A DNA stretch of 64,000 nucleotides from an uncultured Sphingomonadaceae bacterium (GCA_947493195.1 CANLQG010000006.1:1-64000); one strand, 5' to 3'. Positions 26,792-36,644 are shown, numbered from the stretch's first letter. Numbers and translations: made by a program. The notes: generated from the sequence alone by a model not told the origin.

Positions 26792-27892
26792 ATGAAGCCC
26801 GCCTTGCACCCGCTTGAAGATGATCGCCTGCGAGAGCTGCGTCGCTATGGCATTCTCGACTCCGACAAGGAACGCGAGTTCGACGAACTGGTCGAGATAG
26901 CATCGGAGATCTGCGAAGCTCCGGTGTCGGTCATCAACTTCATCGATGATAGCCGGCAATGGTTCAAGGCGGAGGTCGGGCTTGGTGTCAGGTCAACCCC
27001 GCTCGAAACGAGCCTGTGCGGCCACGCGATCCTGCAGGGCGATTATGTCGAAATACCTGACACTCTCGATGATGCGCGCATGGCAGATAATCCCCTCTGC
27101 ACCGGCGATCCGGGATTCCGCTTCTACGCTGGATCTGTTCTCAAGGGGGCCAACGGACTCCCGCTAGGTACGCTGTGTGTCCTGGACCACAAGCCCCGGG
27201 AATTATCAGAACATCAGCGCAGGGTGCTGCGGGTCCTATCGCGCCACATCATGCGTGAGTTGGACCTGCGTCTGGCGCTGGACCAGGAGCAGACGCTTAG
27301 GCGGGAGGTCGATCTCCGGGTCAAGAATTCGCTCGCGTCAATCGGAGCATTGCTCTCGATGAAAGCGCGAAGAGAAACCGATCTGGCTGTTCGCCGCGCG
27401 CTGGTGGATGCGAGCGGCCGTATTCGATCCCTGTCAGCGCTCCATGCTGAACTCCACGAGCTAGACGGCAACGATCTCATCGGCCTGAAATCGCTGTTCA
27501 AGCGTATCGAGACCGATCTCCAGCAATTGCTCCCCGAGGGAATAGATCTCGCAATAGATGTAAACGATGATCGTGTCGGTCCGAAACTGGCCAATTCACT
27601 GGTGCTGATAGTGAACGAGTTCATCGCCAATTCGGCCAAGCACGCCTTCGGCTCAGGTCATGGCTCGATCACGGTCGACATCGGGGTTTCGTCTGGTCGA
27701 TTGACGCTCGTATGCCGGGATGATGGGACCGCAGGGGTGGCAGAAGCCGAGCGTGCAGCGACAGGCAAGGGTCTCGGGACGCGGATAATCCAGTCAATCG
27801 CCTCTACGATGGGTGTCATGCCTCAATGGAAGGCTAGCGGGATCGGAATGGAGTTGAGGATGGCCGGCACAATCGCAAGCACTGCGAGCTGA
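26792..27892 (+). CDS. GAF-domain HisKA_2-type histidine kinase, phospho-acceptor His missing
   Basis: Encodes 366 residues. A GAF domain fills about 20-165 (EICEAPVSVINFIDDSRQWF, ETSLCGHAI). It is followed by a HisKA_2 dimerisation segment and an HATPase domain (NEFIANSAKHAFG as the N-box, CRDDGTAG, GKGLGTRIIQSIA). In this family the phosphorylated residue is the His of a REVDHRVKN-type motif; here it reads REVDLRVKN, with Leu at position 175 (codon CTC, 27314-27316). The ATP-binding motifs look intact. It may therefore be a pseudokinase or a regulator acting on another kinase, or carry a point mutation. It stands alone with no response regulator beside it. Confidence 0.85.
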   Translation: MKPALHPLEDDRLRELRRYGILDSDKEREFDELVEIASEICEAPVSVINFIDDSRQWFKAEVGLGVRSTPLETSLCGHAILQGDYVEIPDTLDDARMADNPLCTGDPGFRFYAGSVLKGANGLPLGTLCVLDHKPRELSEHQRRVLRVLSRHIMRELDLRLALDQEQTLRREVDLRVKNSLASIGALLSMKARRETDLAVRRALVDASGRIRSLSALHAELHELDGNDLIGLKSLFKRIETDLQQLLPEGIDLAIDVNDDRVGPKLANSLVLIVNEFIANSAKHAFGSGHGSITVDIGVSSGRLTLVCRDDGTAGVAEAERAATGKGLGTRIIQSIASTMGVMPQWKASGIGMELRMAGTIASTAS

Positions 27893-27996
27893 GACTACGG
27901 AGGGCTGCTGCGAAATTAGGTAATTGGCAGCTATGGGTCCGGTAGCGAAAGGTCTGCTTCCAAAACAAATGAAAGCAGAACCGCCTTCCACCCTCG

Positions 27997-29424
27997 TCAG
28001 TTGGGACCAAAACCCATTCTCGGGACGGCCGCCCAAGTGGTGTCGTTGCGAAAGAAACGACGGAAACCGCTAAGGCGGTACCAGAGGTTGACTTGGCGAT
28101 AGCCGAAATTCTCGACAACGGCGGCGATGCCGATCCTAATGAGGTCTCGCGCAGTCGGTGTGCGGCGCAACTGCTGTTCCTCAAGCACAAGCGTACCCAC
28201 GCTTAGCGCGCATCCAAAAACGACCGACACGAAGAAGAACGCTACCGCCATCATCGGATCGATTAAGCCGAGCAGAGCCGCAGCTGGCAGCACAAGATAA
28301 CCAATAAGTTCGGCGGGCGGACCGAGGACGTCTTCCAAAACGATCTGCGGCATGGCGAGCAGACCTATGCGCCCATAGCGCGGATTGCCGATCATCCCGC
28401 GGTGCCTTTGCAGCGTTTCGAGCGCACCCTGCTGCCAGCGTGCCCGCTGGTTATCGAGACCACGAAGCGCCGCGGGTGCCTCTGTCCAGCACACGATGTC
28501 GGGAACGAATGAAATGCGATAATCGCGCTTGTTATCGCGCATGTATCGGTGCAGCCGCACGACCAGTTCGAGATCCTCGCCTACGGTATCGTGTCGATAT
28601 CCGCCCATCTCTACCAAGGTGGAACGGCGGAACAGGCCGAATGCACCGGAAATCAGCATCAGTGTGTTGGTGTGGGCATTGGCGACGCGGTTCATCAGGA
28701 ATGCTCGCAGATATTCGACGATCTGGAAGCGTGGCACCATTTCCTTGGCAATCCCGATCTTTTGTAGAGACCCGCCCCTGATCGTACATCCGTTGGCGAT
28801 CCGGATGGCACCGCCGACGGCCACCAGTCGATTATCGTCATACATGAACGGTTCGGCCGCGCGTAACAGGCCGTCGGGCTCAATAATCGAATCGGCATCG
28901 ATAATGCAGACAAGCGGAGTGCGCGCAAAACCGATGCCTGCGTTGGCGGCATCGGCTTTCCGCCCGTTTTCCTTGTCCACCACGAGAAGGTTCGGATAAC
29001 GGCGTGAGCGGTATGTGCCGCGGATGCGCGTCGTCTGAAGGACGGCGATCTGCGTTCGCTGCGTCTCGTACATGTCAAAGGAACGCACCAGTTCACCCAG
29101 CGTATCGTCTTTCGATCCGTCGTTGACCACGATGACTTCGTGTTCGGGGTATTCCAGCGCAAGCAGGGCTTTGGTGCTCTGCACGATCGAAAGTTCTTCA
29201 TTATATGCAGGGGCAATAACGGAAATAGGTAGCGTAAGATCGGCGTAACGATGCCACAGGTCGCTCGCTCCCTCACCCGGACTTACCCGCGTCAAAAACA
29301 CCCAGCCCGCCACCAACAACTGCACTAGAGCGATCGCATTACGCGCCGCCACCACGATGAAGCACCCTAAGGCAAGCCACACGATAAGGTTCGTCGCGAT
29401 TTCAATCATGTCGGCCAACGTCAT
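27997..29424 (-). CDS. Membrane glycosyltransferase family 2 (polysaccharide synthase type)
   Basis: Encodes 475 residues. One N-terminal membrane helix region precedes a cytoplasmic GT2 domain (about 65-330): LPISVIAPAYNEE, the DGSKDD loop, the metal-binding CIIDADSII, the catalytic VGEDLELVVR and the processive-enzyme motif QRARWQQGALE. Three or four helices follow (IGYLVLPAAALLGLIDPMMA and others). This is the layout of processive synthases such as PgaC or hyaluronan synthase, which polymerise a sugar and thread it through the membrane. It is the last gene of a five-gene minus-strand operon and overlaps the HEAT-repeat gene by four bases (ATGA). Product unknown; a beta-linked exopolysaccharide is likely. 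Confidence 0.88.
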   Translation of the reverse strand: MTLADMIEIATNLIVWLALGCFIVVAARNAIALVQLLVAGWVFLTRVSPGEGASDLWHRYADLTLPISVIAPAYNEELSIVQSTKALLALEYPEHEVIVVNDGSKDDTLGELVRSFDMYETQRTQIAVLQTTRIRGTYRSRRYPNLLVVDKENGRKADAANAGIGFARTPLVCIIDADSIIEPDGLLRAAEPFMYDDNRLVAVGGAIRIANGCTIRGGSLQKIGIAKEMVPRFQIVEYLRAFLMNRVANAHTNTLMLISGAFGLFRRSTLVEMGGYRHDTVGEDLELVVRLHRYMRDNKRDYRISFVPDIVCWTEAPAALRGLDNQRARWQQGALETLQRHRGMIGNPRYGRIGLLAMPQIVLEDVLGPPAELIGYLVLPAAALLGLIDPMMAVAFFFVSVVFGCALSVGTLVLEEQQLRRTPTARDLIRIGIAAVVENFGYRQVNLWYRLSGFRRFFRNDTTWAAVPRMGFGPN

Positions 29425-30398
29425 GTGCGAACCTCTCCGATTGCTCCGTTTCGTTCTGTAGGCGTTAGCTCCTCAATGGCTTGCTCCGCCCGCAACTTAA
29501 CCCAAAGCTCCGGGTCGCCGGTAAGTTGCGAGAGCTGAGGAATTGCGCTGCGCAAGCCCAAACGCACGCTTGCCGAGATAGCCTGCAATCGCACCGAGAT
29601 GACGGGGTCGACCAAGGCCGCCACTACCCACTGCGCCGCGCCCGGATGGCCGAGCCTCGCCGACGCACGAAGAGCCGCGCCGCGTATCTCCGGATTCGAA
29701 TGGCTGGCGGCCTGTTCCAATATGCCGATTACGCTCATGTCGCCTGACCAGCCGATCGCATCGATCAGGTGGACGCGCCACCTATCCGGCAGATCATCGT
29801 CCAACAGCAAAATCATCTGCTCTGGATAAAGCGGGGCAGTCGACCGAAGCAACGCAATGTCCAGTCGGGTCGGCTGCCGCTCCATCGCCCTGATCAAGCG
29901 AAGCGTCTCTCGTGGAGGCGGAAGGGCGTCATTTGCCGCGAGGGCGAAGGCCGCCTCAAGGCGCACTTTCAGGTTTCCATCCCGCGCCATCAGCTCGCGC
30001 AGGCGGGCGATGCACACCTCGCTGCCGAAACGTTGCAGCAGGTGAATCGCATCGATCCGCTCCTTGCGATACACGCCATGCGATTTGCGCAGGGTCTCCG
30101 CCAGCACGCCATCGAGCTCAGCGATTTGCAACAGGCGCGTTCTTTCTCCTCCACGCAGCAGCGGGAGGATACGCGAAATCGCAGCGCGCCGCGTGTTGCG
30201 CCCCCAATTCGTCGACACATCGACCTTTTGCCCTGCTACCCGCTGCAAATAGTTTCGCGTGATCTGCGTATCGCGCTCGTCGCGCCGAGCCCGGTTCAAT
30301 TCGGCGAGGTATCGCCGCAAAACGAGCACCATGAATACCATGCATATTGCCAGAGCACATATCGAAGTGCCCAGGACTATGTCGTGATAGACGCTCAT
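29421..30398 (-). CDS. Membrane-anchored HEAT-repeat protein
   Basis: Encodes 325 residues. A single N-terminal membrane helix (IVLGTSICALAICMVFMVLV) is followed by a basic linker and about seven HEAT/PBS-type helical repeats through the rest (for example IAELDGVLAETLRKSHGVYR, VRLEAAFALAANDALP and PEIRGAALRASARLGHPGAA). HEAT repeats are protein-protein scaffolds. Its place between the YaiO barrel gene and the GT2 gene, with ATGA overlaps on both sides, suggests it couples the synthase to the outer-membrane exit. I chose the ATG at 30398 because of the overlap with the upstream stop. Confidence 0.8.
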   Translation of the reverse strand: MSVYHDIVLGTSICALAICMVFMVLVLRRYLAELNRARRDERDTQITRNYLQRVAGQKVDVSTNWGRNTRRAAISRILPLLRGGERTRLLQIAELDGVLAETLRKSHGVYRKERIDAIHLLQRFGSEVCIARLRELMARDGNLKVRLEAAFALAANDALPPPRETLRLIRAMERQPTRLDIALLRSTAPLYPEQMILLLDDDLPDRWRVHLIDAIGWSGDMSVIGILEQAASHSNPEIRGAALRASARLGHPGAAQWVVAALVDPVISVRLQAISASVRLGLRSAIPQLSQLTGDPELWVKLRAEQAIEELTPTERNGAIGEVRT

Positions 30399-31525
30399 CG
30401 AGGGCCAAACCGGTAAGTAAGCGCCAGCGTGCCAGACCATCGGCGATAGCTATTGTCGCGATCCTCGTAAGTCGTGGCCGCCGTTAAGGAGACTGCGTTG
30501 TCAAGGGGCACAGCGACACCTGCGGCAAGACTGCGCAATTGCTGCACATCGTCGGCTTCGACGTCGGGATAGCTGGCCGCCACTGCGAACAGCGATGTGC
30601 TGTGCTCCCGACGGTAATCGAGCCGGAGAGAGGAACCCAGGCGATAATCCTTGCCGCCACCAAATAAGTTGATGGCCCGACCTAGGACGCTAACATCGCC
30701 GCCAAGGTCGAGCCTAAAGCCCGGCTGAACCGCGACGATAGTCCCGGTGTCATATTCCGCAACGCGCATGTCCATCAGCCCCGTCAACCCGCCCGTAGCG
30801 ACCATCTCGCCACCGCCCGCAAGGCTCCAGTTTTCCTGAAAATCAGGGTCGATCACCGTGGTTGCGGCGACGTACCAGTAACCATTGCTAATCCGGTGAT
30901 CGACGCGCGCACCCAAGCGGCTGTCGACAAGCCCGCGATCTTCGCGGTTAACGCTGAAGGTAACCGTGTCGTTTCGCGAGACGTCGAATGCTGCGACGAC
31001 GTCCTGCGAATTCCAGGTGCGGCTGGTGCCGTCGCGCAGCGTTATGTCGGACAGGCCCGATCCTACCGACAGGGTGCGCAGGCGTGGGCTATCCTGCCGC
31101 GCAACCCTACTTAGGGCATTTTGCAATACCGCAAGTTCGGGATACGCGGGTTCTTGCGCCACAATTTCGGCCACGATATCCCTCGATCGGCTAGGCTCTC
31201 CCCGCCAGAAGAGGATATAAGCCTGCGCCAGGGCAATATCGAGATCGCCAGGCGCAAGGCGTACGGCGGTTTCGATTCGCTCCATTGCGCCATCCAGATC
31301 GCCGTCTGCTGCTTCCACCATCGCCAAGCGTCGAAGGAGATCGGGATCATCGGGCGAATCGCGCAGTAGTAATTGCAGTATTTCGCGCGCTCGAGAGTAT
31401 TCGCCCGCGTTTTGCGCCGTGGCGGCCGCGTCGATCCGTTCGGTACGCGCCGATTGTGCCTGCACGGCCATCGGCGCGCTCGCCAAGACAAGAGCCAAGA
31501 TTACGCCGTATGTGGAGCGAGTCAT
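30395..31525 (-). CDS. YaiO-family TPR/outer-membrane beta-barrel protein
   Basis: Encodes 376 residues. A signal peptide (LALVLASAPMAVQAQSA) is followed by about three TPR-like helix pairs (about 30-140; AQNAGEYSRAREILQLLLR and DLDGAMERIETAVRLAPGD). The rest is a beta-barrel with alternating strands up to a C-terminal GTLALTYRFGPR (terminal Arg, aromatic strand). YaiO proteins are outer-membrane proteins of unclear function; the TPR-plus-barrel design recalls PgaA, the export porin for poly-GlcNAc. In this operon with a GT2 synthase it is the likely export channel (inference). The start overlaps the response-regulator stop by four bases. Confidence 0.82.
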   Translation of the reverse strand: MTRSTYGVILALVLASAPMAVQAQSARTERIDAAATAQNAGEYSRAREILQLLLRDSPDDPDLLRRLAMVEAADGDLDGAMERIETAVRLAPGDLDIALAQAYILFWRGEPSRSRDIVAEIVAQEPAYPELAVLQNALSRVARQDSPRLRTLSVGSGLSDITLRDGTSRTWNSQDVVAAFDVSRNDTVTFSVNREDRGLVDSRLGARVDHRISNGYWYVAATTVIDPDFQENWSLAGGGEMVATGGLTGLMDMRVAEYDTGTIVAVQPGFRLDLGGDVSVLGRAINLFGGGKDYRLGSSLRLDYRREHSTSLFAVAASYPDVEADDVQQLRSLAAGVAVPLDNAVSLTAATTYEDRDNSYRRWSGTLALTYRFGPR

Positions 31526-31893
31526 CGCTGTTTGCCAAGCAATCCCGAGATGCGGACCAGGAGTTCCTGCGGAATGAAGGGTTTGGTCAGATACTCGGAG
31601 GCGCCAGCTTTCAGGCCTGCCACAATATCCGCTTCGCCGTCGCGCGCGGTCAGCATTACCACCGGAATATCGCAGAGATCGGGGTCGCTCTTCAGTTCGG
31701 CCAGCACTTCGGGCCCGGCGATCACCGGCATCATCGAATCGAGAACGATCAGGTCGGGGCGATTGCCATGCGCTGCGACCAACGCATCTTCCCCGTCACG
31801 GGCGATCGCCACGGTGTACCCAGCGCTTTCCAGCCGGAATTTCAGGATCTCGACCAAGATCGGATCGTCATCTGCAATGAGTATCGTCGCCAT
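31522..31893 (-). CDS. Single-domain response regulator
   Basis: Encodes 123 residues consisting only of a receiver domain. The acidic pair is in ILIADDDPI, the phospho-acceptor Asp in LIVLDSMMP, the Thr in VVMLTARDGE and the conserved Lys in YLTKPF. No output domain is present, so it must act by protein contact, perhaps on the HEAT or synthase protein encoded downstream. It sits 23 bases after the hybrid kinase gene and overlaps the YaiO gene, making the kinase its obvious partner. Confidence 0.9.
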   Translation of the reverse strand: MATILIADDDPILVEILKFRLESAGYTVAIARDGEDALVAAHGNRPDLIVLDSMMPVIAGPEVLAELKSDPDLCDIPVVMLTARDGEADIVAGLKAGASEYLTKPFIPQELLVRISGLLGKQR

Positions 31894-31916
31894 GAGTCCA
31901 AGCTAAGGCAGTAGGG

Positions 31917-34900
31917 TTAATTTTTCCCGAAATTCTCGAAGCGTGCTTGGACGGATCGCAGAAGCTCTAATGCCAAAGTGTCGTCGGGCGTCTTTGTCAG
32001 ATCCCATTCAACACTGCGGCAAAATTCGCCGAGTTGGTCCTGCCCGAAGTAAGCAGCAACACCGGCGACCTGGTGCAACACTCCAGCGATCTCAGACTTT
32101 TCCTGCTCTGTCGGTTGGCTTTTAGCTAAAGCGAAGTCGACGGCCTCAAGTGCGGCTGCGATGCGCTCCTCGAACATAGCTCGCAAGCGGGGGTCGGTCT
32201 CTTCTTCTATGACGGCTGCCGGATCGGTTGGGTCCGGCAAAGTCGTTCCCGACCATTTCCCGATCGCCGAACACAATTCCCTTAGTCGCAAAGGTTTCGA
32301 AAGGTGCGCCTGCATTCCGGCATTCTCGCAACGCTGGATGTCATCCGCGTATGCGTTCGCCGTCACCGCCAAGATCGGCAAGTGCTGTGCCCCGACCCCT
32401 GCTTTCCTGATTTCGCGCGCGGCTTGCAGCCCGTCCATGCGGGGCATCTGCATGTCCATCAAAACCATATCGTAGGGGCGATCAGACTGTCTGGCTGCAA
32501 GAATCGCATCCACCGCCTCCATTCCATCGCGTGCCAAATCGGCATCATGGCCAGCTTTGTCGACCATGGCCAACGTCAGTTCCTGGTTTATCGGATTGTC
32601 CTCCGCAACAAGGATGCGAAGTCGCTTGGCCAATCCGCAAAATTCTGCGGGGCTTGCGGCAACATGCGTTGGTTCGGTCTCTTCGGCAACTTCCAGCGGC
32701 AGCGATAGCGTGAAGGCGCTTCCCTGTCCGGGATCGCTTTCCGCCGTGAGTTCACCACCCATCAATTCGGCAAGCTCGGTGCTTATCGACAAACCCAGCC
32801 CTGTCCCGCCGTATTTTCGTGCAGTGGTATCGTCGGCCTGCGTGAACTTTCCGAAAATGCTTTGCAATCGATCTGCGGGTATTCCGATGCCGGAATCGCG
32901 TACCGTTATAAGCATACAATCAGGATCATTGAACTGCCGCCGGCTGACCGAGGCCGAGAGTGCTACCTCACCTTCCTCAGTAAACTTTAAGGCATTACCG
33001 AGCAGGTTGAGGACGATCTGACGCAGCCGCATCTTGTCCACCAGCACTCGGGGAGGGAACGCAGGATCGATGTCCAGCACAAGCGAAATGTTTCTCTGCC
33101 GGGCCACCGGCTCCATCAGGCGCTGGCAGCTTCGCAATGTATGCCGCAAATCGGTGGTTTCGCTTACGATTGCCATCTGCTTAGCTGCGATTTTGGCGAA
33201 ATCCAGCAGATCGTTCAGCAACCTGAGCATTGCATCGCCAGAGTCCAAGATCATTTGAAGTCGGCGTTGCTGATCCGGATTGCTTTCCTCGGCCAACGCC
33301 AGTTCGGTGAAGCCGATCACGCCGTTCATTGGGGTGCGGATCTCGTGGCTCATATTGGCAAGGAAGCTGGATTTTGCCCGGTCCGCTGCGCGTGCTTCTT
33401 CGATAGATTCGGTCAAACGTTCGCGCATCTGTGTCTCGTCGGTGCGATCGATGATAACCCCCAAAATGGCCTCGGGCGCCCCATCATTATCTGTATCCAC
33501 TCGCCCGCGAACTTCGACATGTTTCACGGTCCCGTTGCTGACGAGCCGCGCCTTAAATTCGTAGGGTTCGCAGGATACAATGGCGTGTTCGATCGAATCT
33601 TGAACTGTCTTCCGATCGTCTGGATGGTAGAATTCGATCGCCTGTTCGAATTCCGGTATATTGCCAACCGGCACTCCATGTAAGCGATATACCTCATCAG
33701 ACCAGGTGACCCGATTGTCGGACAGGTCGAGATGCCAGTGTCCGATATGTGCGGTGGCTTCTGCCAATTCGAGCATCCGGTTTCGTTCGGCGAGTTCGCC
33801 AGTAGCTGCCTTTACCTCACGCAGGATATGGCTTTCGCGCCGCAGCAGCATAACAAGCAGCACACCGAGCAGAACAGTGATGGTCAGACCGCTGACGACG
33901 GCGGTGACAGGGGCACTCGACGCAAATCGTGACTCGAAAGGCGGCAGGTTCGCCCAGCGAAGCGAAATCATCTGACCGGCAAGGTCCAATGTTCGCTCGG
34001 TCTGGAATTTGGGATTGGGAGGCCATTCGCCGGTATCATAAAGCAGGCTCGCCCCGTCTCCGGATCCGACGTGATGCATCTGCAGCGCGAAATCCTGACC
34101 CTGTTCCGGGATCAGGGAACTGAAGAGTTCGTCGGCAACCAGCGGAGCGTAGACCCAGCGGCCGCTGAACTGCCCCGCCTCGTCGCGAATTGGCAGGATC
34201 AGGAGAAAACCGGCACCCTGTCGAGAATCCTGCACCAGAACGATAGGCTTGGTCAGAACGGGGGCGTCTCTCTGTTTGGAAAGGGCGATGGCTTCCCTGC
34301 GGCCTTCTTCAAATGCTAGGTCGAGCCCTAGGGCGGAGTAGTTCCGGGACACCGGTTCGATGCGATTGATTATGAAATGTTCGGGTCGCCGGACAACAGG
34401 ATGAATTTCGAAAACCTGCCCGAACTCGCTTTCGAACCGATCGCGAAAGGCAGGCATGTCGCTGTCGGCCACTGACTCGAAAAACCCGATGCCTCGCATT
34501 CCGGGATAGGCGCGATCGATATCCAGCCTTTTGACGTAATCTTGCCACTGCTCGGGATCTATGGAACCGCTGATCCCTGCAAAGGCCGCAGCGCCTTCAA
34601 GCGCTCGCTGATAGATTTCCAGTCGGTATCGCAAGGCCTCATCAGTGTCGTCGGCCACCATCTCAAAGTTCGTCTCGGCCTGGCTGTACTGCCGTTCCGA
34701 AATGAATTGCCAAGCGTAAAGCGTCAGCATCAAAGTGCTAAGCAAGCTGATCGCAACCAGTGCGCTGAACCCCTGCAGCAACTGCCCACGCCACCTGACG
34801 GGAACCGGCGACCACTTGGAAAGCAGCAGGATCGGCATGACGAGGACGATCCCCAGCAAATCGCCAAGATACCACGTCAGCCAGTTGGTCCATCCCAGGT

Positions 34901-35393
34901 CGCTTTGGATCACTCCAGCAACAAAGAGCGTCACCACACCGGTGGTCGGGGCAATCAGGGCGGGAAGCGCGATGACCGAGGCGAAGGCGTGTAGGATGCG
35001 CGGGACATTGGAAAGCTCGATACCGTCTGCGAACGAACGGGCGAATCGCAGGGCGACAAGCGCCTGCACACTCGCCCCGAAGCCGATAGCGGCCGCAATG
35101 GCGATCACTGACCAGAAGGCGGCTAAACTGGCCGAACTGTCGAAGCCGGTCACGGTGTTAAACGCGAATGAGCCGAGCCAGATGCCAGGCCACAGCTTGC
35201 TGCCACGCGCTAGCAGGGCGCATAGCGCTACGCCCGAGGCCGGCCAGATGATAGTCGCATAGCCAGGCGGAACCGCCAGCGATCGACCCAGATATCCAGC
35301 GGTGAAGTAGCAGACAGCCAGAAGCAGGCATCCGCGCAGCACGGTAACATTTGAAACACGGGAGGTGGATTCGTTTGCGACTGCCGAGGTCAT
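31917..35393 (-). CDS. MASE1-CHASE-PAS hybrid histidine kinase with receiver and Hpt domains
   Basis: Encodes 1158 residues. A membrane-bound MASE1-like region (about 20-215, multiple helices; GYATIIWPASGVALCALLAR) is followed by an extracytoplasmic CHASE domain (about 240-450; AYPGMRGIGFFESV) and a membrane helix near 510. Then come PAS (about 545-650; the HLDLSDNRVTWSDEVYRLHG segment), HisKA with SHEIRTPMNG, HATPase (LLGNALKFTEEGEV, DSGIGIPAD, GTGLGLSIS), receiver (VLMDMQMPRMDG) and a C-terminal Hpt domain whose His lies in VLHQVAGVAAYF. All phosphorelay residues appear intact. It should sense an extracellular ligand and pass phosphate to the single-domain regulator encoded next, controlling the exopolysaccharide-like genes behind it. 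Confidence 0.9.
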   Translation of the reverse strand: MTSAVANESTSRVSNVTVLRGCLLLAVCYFTAGYLGRSLAVPPGYATIIWPASGVALCALLARGSKLWPGIWLGSFAFNTVTGFDSSASLAAFWSVIAIAAAIGFGASVQALVALRFARSFADGIELSNVPRILHAFASVIALPALIAPTTGVVTLFVAGVIQSDLGWTNWLTWYLGDLLGIVLVMPILLLSKWSPVPVRWRGQLLQGFSALVAISLLSTLMLTLYAWQFISERQYSQAETNFEMVADDTDEALRYRLEIYQRALEGAAAFAGISGSIDPEQWQDYVKRLDIDRAYPGMRGIGFFESVADSDMPAFRDRFESEFGQVFEIHPVVRRPEHFIINRIEPVSRNYSALGLDLAFEEGRREAIALSKQRDAPVLTKPIVLVQDSRQGAGFLLILPIRDEAGQFSGRWVYAPLVADELFSSLIPEQGQDFALQMHHVGSGDGASLLYDTGEWPPNPKFQTERTLDLAGQMISLRWANLPPFESRFASSAPVTAVVSGLTITVLLGVLLVMLLRRESHILREVKAATGELAERNRMLELAEATAHIGHWHLDLSDNRVTWSDEVYRLHGVPVGNIPEFEQAIEFYHPDDRKTVQDSIEHAIVSCEPYEFKARLVSNGTVKHVEVRGRVDTDNDGAPEAILGVIIDRTDETQMRERLTESIEEARAADRAKSSFLANMSHEIRTPMNGVIGFTELALAEESNPDQQRRLQMILDSGDAMLRLLNDLLDFAKIAAKQMAIVSETTDLRHTLRSCQRLMEPVARQRNISLVLDIDPAFPPRVLVDKMRLRQIVLNLLGNALKFTEEGEVALSASVSRRQFNDPDCMLITVRDSGIGIPADRLQSIFGKFTQADDTTARKYGGTGLGLSISTELAELMGGELTAESDPGQGSAFTLSLPLEVAEETEPTHVAASPAEFCGLAKRLRILVAEDNPINQELTLAMVDKAGHDADLARDGMEAVDAILAARQSDRPYDMVLMDMQMPRMDGLQAAREIRKAGVGAQHLPILAVTANAYADDIQRCENAGMQAHLSKPLRLRELCSAIGKWSGTTLPDPTDPAAVIEEETDPRLRAMFEERIAAALEAVDFALAKSQPTEQEKSEIAGVLHQVAGVAAYFGQDQLGEFCRSVEWDLTKTPDDTLALELLRSVQARFENFGKN

Positions 35394-35722
35394 GCTCTTC
35401 GCTTGTTTGAGAGGGAAGACTACAAACTCTTACAGCAACGTGGTTTATGACGAGTTAAACAGAATGGGCAGGTTTCCGGTGAGCGAATGGTAAGTTGCAG
35501 AAAATATCGAGATCGCCCGAATATTTGATTTTAGCGCTTAGCTGCTATGGGAGCCAACCTGAACGAAGGGCAGTTTTCGGGGAAAGATCGCGGCCCATCG
35601 AACGGCCGAAATGAGGGCGCATTGCAGCCCGACGGCTTCTGGGCCGATAGCGGTCAGTCCGCTTGTGGTAGTTAATCGGGGCAAAGCGGACCGTCAGCTT
35701 CTGTTACCTAATGCTGTCATGC
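35394..35722. other. Intergenic region upstream of the hybrid kinase operon
   Basis: About 330 bases with no gene. The left part should hold the kinase operon promoter. The right part (about 35645-35700; TAGCGGTCAGTCCGC, then GCAAAGCGGACCGTCAGC) resembles the end of the dispersed intergenic repeat. Confidence 0.4.
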
Positions 35723-36466
35723 TCACGTTTCGGAGGGTTGGGCGATCACATCAGCTCCCCCGAACACCATCTGGTTGCGCGCCGCCGGGTGGAACAGTCC
35801 GTAGAGGAACTTGCCACCTTCACCACTTGCGGAATCGAGAGCGGCTTTCGCTTCCGAAGGTAAGGCCAGGCCCAACGCACCAACATTGTCGGTCACCTGA
35901 TCCGCGCGGCTTACTCCCATCAATGTGGATGCGACGCCGAGACGTCCGGCGACCCATGCGAGTGCTACACGAGCGGGGGTCTCGCCTAGGTCCGCAGCAA
36001 CCTTTTTCAGGCCGTCCACGATGCGCCAGTTGCGATCGGTGAAAAGAGTATCGCCAAAGGGATTGTCGCCATCGAGGCGCTTGTCGTCATCCGGCCTGGC
36101 ACCGGCGTCTCCTCCGCTATTAGGCACTCCTGCGGACCGAGATGGCCCTGCCTCGACCGTTGCACGATCATACTTGCCGGTGAGCAGGCCGTAGGCAAGC
36201 GGGCTCCATGGCACGAGCCCCATCCCGAATTCCCGCGCCAAGGGCACGTGCTCGTCCTCGACCCCGCGCTCGACGAGCGAATAGAAATACTGCAGCCCGA
36301 TGGGGGCAGGCAGTGCGTGCACTCGTGCCAGGGTGGCGAGCTGCGCCACGAACCAGGCGGGGCTGTTCGACAGGCCCCAATAGCGGATCTTGCCCTTGGC
36401 AACGAGGCCGCTCATCGTTTGCAGCAGTTCCAGAGCCGGGGGGATCCCATCCCAGATGTGGATCCA
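35723..36466 (-). pseudogene. N-terminally truncated aldo/keto reductase
   Basis: Family similarity begins abruptly at WIHIWDGIPPALELLQTM (36466) and runs to a normal C-terminus. GKIRYWGLSNSPAWFVAQLA, IGLQYFYSLVERGVE, LVPWSPLAYGLLTGKY and WVAGRLGVASTLMGVSR are typical aldo/keto reductase segments. About the first 100 residues are missing, including the first strands of the barrel with the catalytic Asp, Tyr and Lys. The frame upstream (36467-36592) is unrelated and has no ribosome site. The remnant cannot be active. A dispersed repeat copy lies about 180 bases beyond the break. Confidence 0.75.
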
Positions 36467-36644
36467 GCTCCGCCGCTGCTTTTTGCCAATGGCCTGGGGC
36501 TTACCTATATCCGAGCTCGGATTTCGATGCATAGCCGGAACCGATCCTGATTTGACAGGCGCGAGCGAACCGGCGCCGCTGCCGCAAAGCAAATAGCCCC
36601 TTTCAATCCATCCGTCGCCAGACCAAGCGTCTCGCGGTTCTGTA

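Noticed and set aside
36467..36592. Upstream extension of the aldo/keto reductase frame
   Set aside because: The 42 extra residues do not resemble the family and have no start signal; the gene is treated as truncated.
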